This document shows, in pieces, positions 1-7,881 of a DNA stretch of 64,000 bases (position 1 is the stretch's first letter; each line of letters starts with the position of its first letter). Made by a program: the position numbers and the translations under genes. The stretch comes from JAIUNP01 sp020161975 (GTDB lineage: Bacteria > Pseudomonadota > Alphaproteobacteria > Rhizobiales > Beijerinckiaceae), in the NCBI GenBank assembly GCA_036745275.1, contig DAIOGK010000017.1:18955-82954 (forward strand), written 5' to 3'. The notes beneath the pieces were generated by a model. That model was not told where the DNA came from and ran no database searches. It was given only the letters and a program-made list of their open reading frames with translations.

Positions 1-486
1 GTCGATCACATTCTGGCGGGCCTGCTGGCCGGCACGGTCGGGCTTGATGGCGCCAAGGTGAACTACGTTCCGTTCTCGGGCGGCGGCGAAGCGCTGGCGG
101 CGCTGCTGTCGGGCCGCGTCACGGCCGGCATTTCCGGCTGGGGTGAGTTCGAGGGGCAGATCAAGGCCGGCAAGCTCCGCGCCATCGCTGTGACCACGGC
201 GGCGAAGCTGCCGGGCAACCCGACGCCGACGCTGAAGGAGCAGGGCATCAACCTCGAACTCCTGAACTGGCGTTCGGTCGTGGCTGCCCCCGGCATCACT
301 GCAGAGCAGAAGAAGGCCCTGTCCGACGTGATCGAGAAGATGGCCAAGTCGAAGGAATGGCAGGAAATCCTGAAGCAGAAGGGCTGGGATGATGCCTACC
401 TCGGCGAGCCGGCTTTCGGCGAGTTCCTGAAGGGCGAGCAGATCCGTGTCGAGGCTGTTCTCAAGGCCGTCGGCCTTGTGAAGTAA
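1..486 (+). CDS. tctC: TctC/Bug-family solute-binding protein, 3' part only
   Basis: The reading frame is open from the first base of the window, so the start and the signal peptide lie outside; 161 C-terminal residues are seen. They match the tail of periplasmic tripartite tricarboxylate transporter receptors (Bug family): the VNYVPFSGGGEALAALLSG stretch, then a segment on the drop in solute capture (GWGEFEGQIKAGKLRAIAV), then the usual 'APGIT..QK..L' region and a final helix. It captures a carboxylate or similar solute for the TctA/TctB membrane pair encoded just downstream on the same strand, 83 bases away. The ligand cannot be told from this fragment. Confidence 0.9.
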   Translation, partial: VDHILAGLLAGTVGLDGAKVNYVPFSGGGEALAALLSGRVTAGISGWGEFEGQIKAGKLRAIAVTTAAKLPGNPTPTLKEQGINLELLNWRSVVAAPGITAEQKKALSDVIEKMAKSKEWQEILKQKGWDDAYLGEPAFGEFLKGEQIRVEAVLKAVGLVK

Positions 487-568
487 GAACCGCGCGAGGC
501 CGGGGCGATGCCCTGGCCTTGCCACCTCCCTGCCGGGGCGGGGACCGATCGGGCAAAGGGGATCTGCC

Positions 569-1048
569 ATGTCGAACCACGGAACCGCCGCGGCTCGCGA
601 CCGCGCCAGCGTCATTGTGGGTGTTCTGCTGCTGCTGCTCGCGGCCATCCTGTGGTACGACGCGGTCAATCTCGGACGAACCGTTGCCTATGGCATCGGC
701 CCGGACATGATGCCGAAGGTGATCGGCGTTGGCCTCAGTGTACTGGGAATCCTGTCGATCATCTCGGGCCTCCGCAATCCGGCGCGTGAGACCGAGCCTG
801 CTGATTGGCGCGCGGTTGTGATCATTCTCGGCGGGTTTTTGGCCCTCACAGTAATGATCGGCCTCAATGTAGGCTTCATCCCGGCCATGACGGTGCTCTT
901 CGCCGTCACGTCCTTTGCGTTCGGTCGCCGGGCTCTGCTGGCGGATGTTGCCATCGGATTTGTGCTCGCGACCCTGACGTATTTGCTGTTCTCCAAGTTG
1001 CTCGCGCTGTCCTTGCCGCGCGGACCGCTTGAGCAGATCTTCGGCTGA
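569..1048 (+). CDS. tctB: Tripartite tricarboxylate transporter, small membrane subunit TctB
   Basis: This 159-residue protein has about four hydrophobic segments (near residues 15-35, 75-100, 100-120 and 125-145) and the size and position of TctB, the small integral membrane subunit of TTT solute:cation symporters. The early motif YGIGPDMMPKVIG is typical of TctB family proteins. It lies between the binding-protein gene and tctA, with only 11 bases before tctA, so the three form one operon. The start ATG at 569 follows a GGGG-rich ribosome-binding stretch. Substrate is unknown. Confidence 0.88.
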   Translation: MSNHGTAAARDRASVIVGVLLLLLAAILWYDAVNLGRTVAYGIGPDMMPKVIGVGLSVLGILSIISGLRNPARETEPADWRAVVIILGGFLALTVMIGLNVGFIPAMTVLFAVTSFAFGRRALLADVAIGFVLATLTYLLFSKLLALSLPRGPLEQIFG

Positions 1049-1059
1049 GGAGAACAGTC

Positions 1060-2556
1060 ATGGATTCCTTTCTTGCCCTGATGAGCGGCTTTGCTGCGGC
1101 GCTGACCCCGGCAAAGCTGATGTATGCCAGCATGGGCGTTCTGCTCGGCACGGCCGTTGGCGTGCTGCCGGGTATCGGCCCGGCGGTGACGGTGGCGCTG
1201 CTGCTGCCGGTGACCTTCAAGCTCGACCCGTCCGGTTCGCTCATCATGTTCGCCGGCATCTACTACGGCGCGATGTATGGTGGTTCGACGACCGCCATCC
1301 TGATCAACACGCCCGGCGAAAGCGCTTCGATGGCGACCTCGCTTGAGGGCTCGCTGATGGCAAAGAGCGGCCGGGCCGGCCCGGCGCTGGCCACCTCCGC
1401 CATTGGCTCGTTCGTTGCCGGAACGATTGCGACGGCGGGTATTGCCTTCCTTGCGCCCTGGATGGTCAAGCTGGCCGTAATGTTCGGGCCGGAGGACTAT
1501 TTCGCGCTGATGGTTCTGGCCTTCATCACGGTGTCCGCCACCTTCGGCGACAGTCCGCTTCGCGGGCTGATTTCACTGTTCCTTGGCCTCGCGCTGGGGC
1601 TTGTCGGCATCGACAAGCTCACGGGGCAGTCCCGGTTGACCTTTGGCCTGCCGGAACTGCTCGATGGCGTTGAGGTGACGACGCTCGCTGTCGGTCTTTT
1701 TGCCATCGGTGAGGCGTTGCATGTCGCCTCGCAGAAGCGCGATGAAGGTTCGCTCCTGACGTTGACCGGCTCGCTCTGGATGACCAAGGAGGACTGGAAG
1801 CGCTCGTGGATGCCGTGGATCCGCGGCACCCTGTTCGGTTTCCCCATCGGCGCCCTGCCGGCGGGCGGCGCGGAAATTCCCACCTTCCTCAGCTATTCCA
1901 CGGAAAAGCGGCTGTCCAAGCACCCGGAAGAATGGGGCACCACCGGCGCCATCGAGGGTGTGGCGGGGCCGGAAGCGGCCAACAACGCCTCGGTCGCGGG
2001 CACGCTCGTGCCGCTGCTGTCGCTGGGCCTGCCCACCTCTGCCACGGCGGCCATCCTGCTTGCGGGCTTCCAGCAGTTCGGACTGAACCCCGGCCCGCTG
2101 TTGTTCGCCGAAAATGCCGGGCTGGTCTGGACCCTGATCGCCTCGCTGTTCATTGCCAACGTGATGCTGGTCATCCTCAACCTGCCGCTGGTGGGACTGT
2201 GGGTGCAACTCCTCAAAATCCCGACGCCCTGGCTCTACGCCGGCATCCTGATGTTCGCGGCCATGGGCTCCATCGCCACGAAGGGATCGGTGGCCGAACT
2301 TCTCATGCTGATGGTCTTCGGCTTCCTCGGCTTCATGATGCGCCGCCATGACTATCCCGTCGCGCCGATGGTGGTGGGGCTGATCCTGGGGCCGATGGCC
2401 GAAAGCCAGTTGCGCCGCGCACTTCAGATCAGCATTGGTGATCCGATGGTGCTGGTGCAAAGCCCGATTGCCGTCACCATTCTGGCCATCGCTGCGGTGG
2501 CGCTGATCGCGCCCTTCGTCACCAACACGAAGAAGTTCGCGCAGGACGAGGACTGA
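1060..2556 (+). CDS. tctA: Tripartite tricarboxylate transporter, large membrane subunit TctA
   Basis: A 498-residue polytopic membrane protein of normal TctA length. It carries the family signatures GVLPGIGPAVTVALLLP near residues 35-50, the YGGSTTAILINTPGE loop near residues 70-85, and the second-half repeat GLPTSATAAILLAG near 325-340. TctA is the permease that moves the solute delivered by TctC, usually driven by sodium or protons. A strong ribosome-binding site (TGAGGAGA) precedes the ATG at 1060. It is the last gene of the operon and is followed by a clear terminator hairpin. Confidence 0.94.
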   Translation: MDSFLALMSGFAAALTPAKLMYASMGVLLGTAVGVLPGIGPAVTVALLLPVTFKLDPSGSLIMFAGIYYGAMYGGSTTAILINTPGESASMATSLEGSLMAKSGRAGPALATSAIGSFVAGTIATAGIAFLAPWMVKLAVMFGPEDYFALMVLAFITVSATFGDSPLRGLISLFLGLALGLVGIDKLTGQSRLTFGLPELLDGVEVTTLAVGLFAIGEALHVASQKRDEGSLLTLTGSLWMTKEDWKRSWMPWIRGTLFGFPIGALPAGGAEIPTFLSYSTEKRLSKHPEEWGTTGAIEGVAGPEAANNASVAGTLVPLLSLGLPTSATAAILLAGFQQFGLNPGPLLFAENAGLVWTLIASLFIANVMLVILNLPLVGLWVQLLKIPTPWLYAGILMFAAMGSIATKGSVAELLMLMVFGFLGFMMRRHDYPVAPMVVGLILGPMAESQLRRALQISIGDPMVLVQSPIAVTILAIAAVALIAPFVTNTKKFAQDED

Positions 2557-2586
2557 TCGGGGTGCGAACAGCGCATTGGAAGTGAC

Positions 2587-2609
2587 AAAGGGCGCCGTTG
2601 GCGCCCTTT
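2587..2609 (+). terminator. Hairpin terminator after tctA
   Basis: A perfect 10-bp stem, AAAGGGCGCC paired with GGCGCCCTTT, closes a 3-base loop (GTT). It starts 30 bases after the tctA stop. The 3' arm ends in TTT but no longer T-run follows, so it is a short-tail intrinsic terminator. Because it is nearly symmetric, it could also act on metY, which arrives from the other strand and ends at 2679. Confidence 0.7.
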
Positions 2610-2678
2610 GCTTGGATGAAGCACTTCAGGTGTTGGCCCAAGTGCTGGCCATGGACACTATGTGTCCCTCCGTTCGTC

Positions 2679-3959
2679 TCACGCGAGCGCCTGGTCGAGA
2701 TCGGCGATCAGATCCGGCGCATCCTCGATGCCGACCGACAGACGCACGACATCCGGCCCCGCGCCCGCAACGACCTTCTGCGCATCGGACAACTGCCGGT
2801 GCGTGGTCGAGGCCGGGTGGATGACGAGGCTGCGCGTGTCCCCGACATTGGCAAGATGGGAAAACAGCTTGAGCGACGCGACGAGCTTGATTCCGGCCTC
2901 ATATCCACCCTTGAGGCCGAATGTGAACACCGCACCGGCACCCTTCGGCGCATATTTTTGCGCCAGCGCATGATACTTGTCGCCCTTGAGACCCGGATAG
3001 CTGACCCAGGCCACCTTCGGGTGCTTGGCCAGATACTCGGCCACCTTAAGCGCATTGTCCGAATGACGCTGCATCCTCAGCGGCAGCGTCTCGATCCCGG
3101 TGAGCACCAGGAAGGCGTTGAACGGCGACAGGGCCGCGCCAAGATCACGCAGGCCGAGAACGCGGCAGGCGATGGCGAAGGCGAAGTTGCCGAAGGTCTC
3201 ACCCAGCACCATGCCGGCATATTCCGGACGCGGAGCGGTAACCGAAGGATACTTCGCCTTATGCGCCATCCAGTCGAAGTTGCCACCGTCAACGATGACG
3301 CCGGCGATGGAATTGCCATGGCCGCCGAGGAACTTCGTTGCCGAATGAACGATGATGTTCGCGCCATGCTCGAACGGGCGGATCAGGTAGGGCGTGGCAA
3401 GCGTGTTGTCGACGATCAACGGAATACCGTGCTTTTTCGCGACCGCGGCAATGGCCGCAATGTCGAAGATCACGCCGCCGGGGTTGGCGATGGATTCGAT
3501 GAAGATCGCCTTGGTCCGGGAGGTGATCGCCTTTTCAAAATCCGCAGCATCGTCACCCTCGGCCCAGATCACGTCCCAGCCGAACTTCTTGTAGGCGTGG
3601 CTGAACTGGTTGATCGAACCGCCATAAAGCTTTTTGGAGGCAATGAAATTGTCCCCCGGCTCCAGCAGCGTGTGAAACACGAGATGCTCGGCGGCATGGC
3701 CGGAAGCAACGCCCAGCGCCGCCGTGCCGCCCTCCAGTGCCGCCACGCGCCCTTCGAGCACGGCAGTCGTCGGGTTGGTGATGCGGGTGTAGATATTGCC
3801 GAAGGCCTGAAGCCCGAAAAGCGAGGCGGCATGGTCCACATCGTCGAACACAAACGAGGAGGTCTGATAGATCGGCGTCACCCGCGCGCCGGTGGCCGCA
3901 TCGGGCGCAGCGCCGGCGTGAACCGCAAGGGTGTTGAAACCGGGGGTCTTGTCTGTCAT
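2679..3959 (-). CDS. metY: O-acetylhomoserine sulfhydrylase (Cys/Met metabolism PLP enzyme)
   Basis: This 426-residue enzyme has the fold-type I layout of the Cys/Met metabolism family: YTRITNPTTAVLEGRVAALEGG near residues 57-78, VDNTLATPYL near 183-192, and the PLP-binding lysine in HSATKFLGGHG (Lys209). The length and the GFNTLAVHAG start match O-acetylhomoserine sulfhydrylases, which make homocysteine from O-acetylhomoserine and sulfide. Methionine gamma-lyase is shorter and less likely. AGGAGG lies 7 bases before the ATG. It is encoded alone and converges on the tct operon; hom, which supplies homoserine, lies 24 kb away in this window. Confidence 0.9.
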   Translation of the reverse strand: MTDKTPGFNTLAVHAGAAPDAATGARVTPIYQTSSFVFDDVDHAASLFGLQAFGNIYTRITNPTTAVLEGRVAALEGGTAALGVASGHAAEHLVFHTLLEPGDNFIASKKLYGGSINQFSHAYKKFGWDVIWAEGDDAADFEKAITSRTKAIFIESIANPGGVIFDIAAIAAVAKKHGIPLIVDNTLATPYLIRPFEHGANIIVHSATKFLGGHGNSIAGVIVDGGNFDWMAHKAKYPSVTAPRPEYAGMVLGETFGNFAFAIACRVLGLRDLGAALSPFNAFLVLTGIETLPLRMQRHSDNALKVAEYLAKHPKVAWVSYPGLKGDKYHALAQKYAPKGAGAVFTFGLKGGYEAGIKLVASLKLFSHLANVGDTRSLVIHPASTTHRQLSDAQKVVAGAGPDVVRLSVGIEDAPDLIADLDQALA

Positions 3960-4095
3960 GGCATCCTCCTGATGGGCCGCTGTTTCGCGAAGCTAGGCAA
4001 ATTTCGATCGTTCGTCAAATAGAACAATCGGATGTTTTGGCGAACGATCGGAGTATGACCTTCTCCGCATCGCAAACCGAGCGAAAGAACCACCG

Positions 4096-4758
4096 ATGAA
4101 CCTGCTTGTCGATCTTGATGGTACGATCACCGACCCGGCGCGCGGCATGCTCACGGCGATGCGGCAGGGAATGGCGGCAGTGGGCCTCAAAGCGCCGGAC
4201 GACATGCGCTGGATGATCGGTCCGCCCCTGCGCCAGAGTCTGGCGAGCCTCGGCGCGACGCCGGAAGGGGCCGAACGGGCGCTCGCAGTCTATCGCGAGC
4301 ATTATCGCGCCGGCGGCATGTATGAGGCGGACCTGATCGAGGGCATGGATGCGGTGCTGCGTCACCTGAAGGGGCAGGGGCATCGATTGTTCGTCGCCAC
4401 CTCGAAGCCACATGTCTATGCCCGGCCGATCATCGCCCATTTCGGACTCACCGATGTGTTTGAGGCGGTCCATGGCTCTGAACTTGATGGCCGGAACGAC
4501 CACAAGCACGAGGTCATCGCCGATATTCTGACAACCCACGATCTCGCGGCTGATGATTGCATCATGATCGGCGATACACGCTTTGACGTGGACGGCGCGC
4601 GGCATCACGGCATCCCCTGCATCGGGGTCGATTGGGGGCATGGCGGCGAGCTCCTGGCTGCATCAGGCCCCGCGATCATCGTCACGCAGGCTCGGGATCT
4701 GGCAGGCGCCGTTGCGCGTCTTGTCGCGGACGTTGCAGAGAAGGGCCGCTTGTCATAA
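4096..4758 (+). CDS. HAD-superfamily phosphatase, phosphoglycolate-phosphatase-like
   Basis: A 220-residue HAD hydrolase with subclass I helical cap. Motif I is VDLDGTITD at residues 4-12 (nucleophile Asp then Asp+2). Motif II is the FVATSKP region near 98-104. A conserved Lys follows in the DHKHEVI region, and motif IV is IMIGDTRFDVDGA near 155-167. The family includes Gph (2-phosphoglycolate) and pyrophosphatases; the exact substrate cannot be fixed by sequence alone. It is divergent from metY, with 136 bases between the two starts. Confidence 0.82.
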   Translation: MNLLVDLDGTITDPARGMLTAMRQGMAAVGLKAPDDMRWMIGPPLRQSLASLGATPEGAERALAVYREHYRAGGMYEADLIEGMDAVLRHLKGQGHRLFVATSKPHVYARPIIAHFGLTDVFEAVHGSELDGRNDHKHEVIADILTTHDLAADDCIMIGDTRFDVDGARHHGIPCIGVDWGHGGELLAASGPAIIVTQARDLAGAVARLVADVAEKGRLS

Positions 4759-4872
4759 TTGTTGGAGTGAACCCTCATACCGCATGACAAGAAGATGCGG
4801 CTGGGGACGGGGCGGGGTCGCGGTGTCATGAGTTTTACAGGTCTTGTTACGATGCAGGGGCGTCAGGTCCTC

Positions 4873-5994
4873 ATGCTGCATCGCGTTGTTGCGCTCGTTC
4901 TGCTGCTGATGGCGGTGCTGCTCGGCGGCTGCACCCCCAATCTTGCGCCCGATGCGCTGAACACAGTGAAGCCGACTGCGCCGGTCACTCGGCAGGTCAA
5001 GATTCTCGCTGCAACGGATCGCGGCACCGGAGCGCCGGCGACCGCCGATGGTGGCAGCGTCCGTGCCCGTCTGCGCTATGAGGAGATCACGGTCTCCATT
5101 CCGCCCCATCACAAGATCGGCGAGGTGGAATGGTCGCAAGGCAGCGCTGATGATGTGAACGCGAGCTTTGCGGTCATTGGTACCCGTGCGCTCGATGAAG
5201 CGGAATTCAAGCGCCGGGTTGCCGAACGGTCGCGGCAGAGCGATGTGACCGGCCTCTTCGTCCATGGCTACAACAACAGCTATCAGGATGGTGTGTTCCG
5301 CGTTGCCCAGATCACGGCAGATGCAGGCAAACCGGTCACGCCGATCCTGTTTTCATGGCCGTCGGACGCCACGCTCACGGGCTACCTCGCCGACCGTGAT
5401 GCGGTGATGTATGCGCGCGATGACCTTGTGCATGTGCTCGGGGTTCTCGGCACCGTGCCGGTAAAGGGCAAGATGGTGCTGCTGGCCCACAGCATGGGCT
5501 GCCAGTTGACACTGGAATCGCTGCGGCAATTGCGGATCAGCGGCAAGGGCCAGGTCATTGACCGGTTCCAGGTGGCCATGGCCGCGCCGGATGTCGATAT
5601 CGATGTTTTCCGCCGGCATATCGGCGACATCGGCCGGTTGGACCCGCCCCTGACCGTGCTTGCCGCCACAAACGACGATGCGCTGGCGCTTTCACGGAGC
5701 CTGGCCTTCGACCGGGCACGGGAAGGCAATGTCAACGTCGAAAATCCCAAGGTGCAGGAGCTGGCCAAAAAGGAAGGCATTCGCCTGATCGACATCTCGT
5801 CCGTGAAATCTCTGGGGCCGATAGGGCATGATCGCTTTGTCCGTTTCCTTGCCGTTGACGTGGACAAGCTCGACCGTCGCGCGGGCAGCGGTGCGTTCGA
5901 CGGGTTGCGACATGTGGGGGCTTATGTGTTCAATGCGGCTGGCACGACGATCTCGCGGCCCTTCGTCACAGCCGGGCGAATAATCGCGCCCTGA
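4873..5994 (+). CDS. Alpha/beta hydrolase of the DUF900 type, predicted lipoprotein
   Basis: The protein begins with a lipoprotein signal (MLHRVVALVLLLMAVLLGGC), with the lipobox cysteine 20 residues after the ATG at 4873. Upstream in-frame ATGs at 4795, 4828 and 4852 are possible, but 4873 has the best signal peptide and a purine-rich stretch (CAGGTCC) before it. The mature part has the DUF900 hydrolase features: the HGYNN oxyanion motif, FSWPSDA, and the nucleophile elbow LLAHSMGC. It is probably anchored in the envelope. Substrate is unknown; an esterase or lipase role is the usual guess for this family. Confidence 0.78.
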   Translation: MLHRVVALVLLLMAVLLGGCTPNLAPDALNTVKPTAPVTRQVKILAATDRGTGAPATADGGSVRARLRYEEITVSIPPHHKIGEVEWSQGSADDVNASFAVIGTRALDEAEFKRRVAERSRQSDVTGLFVHGYNNSYQDGVFRVAQITADAGKPVTPILFSWPSDATLTGYLADRDAVMYARDDLVHVLGVLGTVPVKGKMVLLAHSMGCQLTLESLRQLRISGKGQVIDRFQVAMAAPDVDIDVFRRHIGDIGRLDPPLTVLAATNDDALALSRSLAFDRAREGNVNVENPKVQELAKKEGIRLIDISSVKSLGPIGHDRFVRFLAVDVDKLDRRAGSGAFDGLRHVGAYVFNAAGTTISRPFVTAGRIIAP

Positions 5995-6039
5995 GGGGCG
6001 CGCCTTCATCGTCGTGGTTGGAGCAGCCGAACGCCGGCC

Positions 6040-6570
6040 TCAGGTCTTCTCGCCCAGCCCCATTTTCTGCACGCCCTTGCCGAGCAGGGTGGGGCGTTTT
6101 GCGGACAGTACGCCCGAATTGACGCCCATCCAGCCGATTTCGCTGGAAAGCCGGCCATATTCGATCTTCGGGCAGCGATTCATCACCACCTTCACGCCCT
6201 GTGCTTCCGCCCGTTCCGCTGCTGCATCGTTGCGCACGGTGAGTTGCATCCAGATAACTTTGGGCAGTGGTTGAAGCGCCAGCGCCTCATCCACAACGCC
6301 TCCGGCGGCTTCTGAATTACGGAAGATATCCACCATGTCGATGGGCTCGGGCACATCCGAAAGCCGTGCGAACACCGGCGCGCCGGCAATGCTGCCCCCG
6401 GCCTTGCCGGGATTGATCGCAAAAACGCGATAGGCCCGCTCAAGCAGGTATTTCAGCACGAAGAACGAGGGCCGCGCCGGATTATCGGACGCTCCCACGA
6501 TGGCGATGGTTTTCGTCCCGTTGAGGATCGCGCGGACATAGGCATCAGGGTAATGGTCGTGGTTCATCAT
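6040..6570 (-). CDS. CoA-binding domain protein (YccU-like)
   Basis: A 176-residue Rossmann protein of the YccU / CoA-binding family. The nucleotide-binding loop is IAIVGASDNPARPSF near residues 22-36, and the FAINPGKAG segment follows. These proteins bind CoA or acyl-CoA; their physiological role is not established. The start at 6570 gives an ATGA overlap with the stop of the upstream enoyl-CoA hydratase gene (stop at 6567), which indicates translational coupling. A start four codons earlier is possible but lacks this logic. Confidence 0.8.
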   Translation of the reverse strand: MMNHDHYPDAYVRAILNGTKTIAIVGASDNPARPSFFVLKYLLERAYRVFAINPGKAGGSIAGAPVFARLSDVPEPIDMVDIFRNSEAAGGVVDEALALQPLPKVIWMQLTVRNDAAAERAEAQGVKVVMNRCPKIEYGRLSSEIGWMGVNSGVLSAKRPTLLGKGVQKMGLGEKT

Positions 6571-7382
6571 TCGCCCCGCCACACGGGCTCGCGCTTGCCC
6601 ACAAAAGCGCCGATGCCTTCCTCTGCATCGCGCGCAAGCATGTTCTCCACCATGACATTCGCGGCATAGGCATAGGCTTCGTCAAGGTCCATGCCGCGCT
6701 GGGCGTGGAACGCTTCCTTGCCGATCTTCAACGTCAGCGGGGACTTCGTTGCGATGACCGCCGCCATGCGCTGGGCTTCCGCAAGTGCATTGCCCGCCGG
6801 CACCACGCGATTGACGAGCCCCATGCGCTGCGCCGCCTCCGCGCTTACCATCTCGCCGAGCAACAACATTTCAAGCGCATGCTTGGGCACGACATTACGC
6901 GTCAGCGCCACCATCGGCGTCGAGCAGAAGAGGCCGATATGAACGCCCGGCGTACAGAACCCCGCATTTGCGCCTGCCACGGCAAGGTCGCAACTGGCAA
7001 CAAGCTGACAGCCGGCAGCTGTGGCAACCCCTTCCACTGCTGCGATGACAGGCTTCGGACAGCGCACGATGGCCTTCATCATCGTGGCGCAGCGGTCCAT
7101 GATCTCGGCAAAATAGGCGCGTCCCCGGTCCGCCTCGACGCGATGGGCGGTCATTTCCTTGAGGTCATGCCCGGCGGAAAACACTTTGCCTTCGGCAGCC
7201 AGAATGACCGCCCGCACTGACGAATCCCTGGCAATCGCCGCCACTTCAGCGGTCATTGCGGCAAGCAGTGCTTCAGAAAGCGCGTTGCGTGCCTCAGGCC
7301 GGTTGAGCGTGAGCGTGGCGATGCCCTCCGCATCGGTGCGCAGAAGAGGGGGAGCGGACTTCGGGGGGGTAGGAACTGTCAT
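6567..7382 (-). CDS. Enoyl-CoA hydratase/isomerase family protein
   Basis: This 271-residue crotonase-fold protein has the N-terminal LTLNRPEARNALSEAL motif, the first oxyanion-hole segment FSAGHDLKEM, and the second oxyanion segment of the family (VEGVATAAGCQLVASCDLAV), in which the usual glycine-rich loop is recognisable. The start is placed at 7382 (MTVPTP) because the in-frame extension would run into the divergent thioesterase gene. It probably hydrates an enoyl-CoA or acts on a related acyl-CoA thioester; family members are too varied to name the substrate. It is followed, with a 4-base overlap, by the CoA-binding protein. Confidence 0.85.
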   Translation of the reverse strand: MTVPTPPKSAPPLLRTDAEGIATLTLNRPEARNALSEALLAAMTAEVAAIARDSSVRAVILAAEGKVFSAGHDLKEMTAHRVEADRGRAYFAEIMDRCATMMKAIVRCPKPVIAAVEGVATAAGCQLVASCDLAVAGANAGFCTPGVHIGLFCSTPMVALTRNVVPKHALEMLLLGEMVSAEAAQRMGLVNRVVPAGNALAEAQRMAAVIATKSPLTLKIGKEAFHAQRGMDLDEAYAYAANVMVENMLARDAEEGIGAFVGKREPVWRGE

Positions 7383-7428
7383 GGCGGATATGCTACCCCT
7401 CCTTTTTCCGCAGTTCCAGAGGTCGCCG

Positions 7429-7872
7429 ATGCGAAGCCACGCCCGCCACACGCCCGCCTTCACCGTTGAGGAAATGACCCACTATCTCGAGGACGTTTTC
7501 CCGGAAGTCATGGCGAAGGGCACGAATATGGTGGTGGAGGCGGTCGGCTACGGCTCTTGTATCATCCGGCTGAAATTTCGCGCGGGCCAGCTTCGTCCGG
7601 GGGGCACCATCTCTGGCCCGACCATGATGGGGCTTGCGGATTTTTCGATTTACGTCGCGGTGCTCGGTGCGCTCGGCAAGGTGCCGCTGGCGGTGACGAC
7701 CAACCTCAACATCAACTTCCTGAAAAAGCCGGAACCGGCGGATATGCTGGCCGAATGCCGGCTGTTCAAGATCGGCAAGCGCCTGTGCATCGGCGAGGCG
7801 ATGATCCATTCCGAAGGGCATGAGGACCCGGTGGCCCACGCTACGGCAACCTATTCGGTGCCCCCGCGCTGA
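7429..7872 (+). CDS. PaaI-like hotdog-fold thioesterase
   Basis: A 147-residue single hotdog domain protein. The motif GGTISGPTMMGLADFSIYVAV, split by the catalytic-region acidic residue (LAD), and the C-terminal beta strands match PaaI-family acyl-CoA thioesterases. The start at 7429 has AGAGG six bases upstream; an ATG at 7381 would overlap the divergent hydratase start. Its position beside an enoyl-CoA hydratase and a CoA-binding protein points to housekeeping turnover of acyl-CoA esters. Confidence 0.82.
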   Translation: MRSHARHTPAFTVEEMTHYLEDVFPEVMAKGTNMVVEAVGYGSCIIRLKFRAGQLRPGGTISGPTMMGLADFSIYVAVLGALGKVPLAVTTNLNINFLKKPEPADMLAECRLFKIGKRLCIGEAMIHSEGHEDPVAHATATYSVPPR

Positions 7873-7881
7873 CACCCCGCG

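Noticed and set aside
2598..4022. Long plus-strand frame antisense to metY.
   Set aside because: The product has no family features, is rich in Arg and Gly as expected for antisense frames at high GC, and metY is certain.
4795..4872. Longer N-terminus for the DUF900 hydrolase starting at 4795.
   Set aside because: It would put up to 26 charged residues before a good lipoprotein signal; the ATG at 4873 is more plausible.
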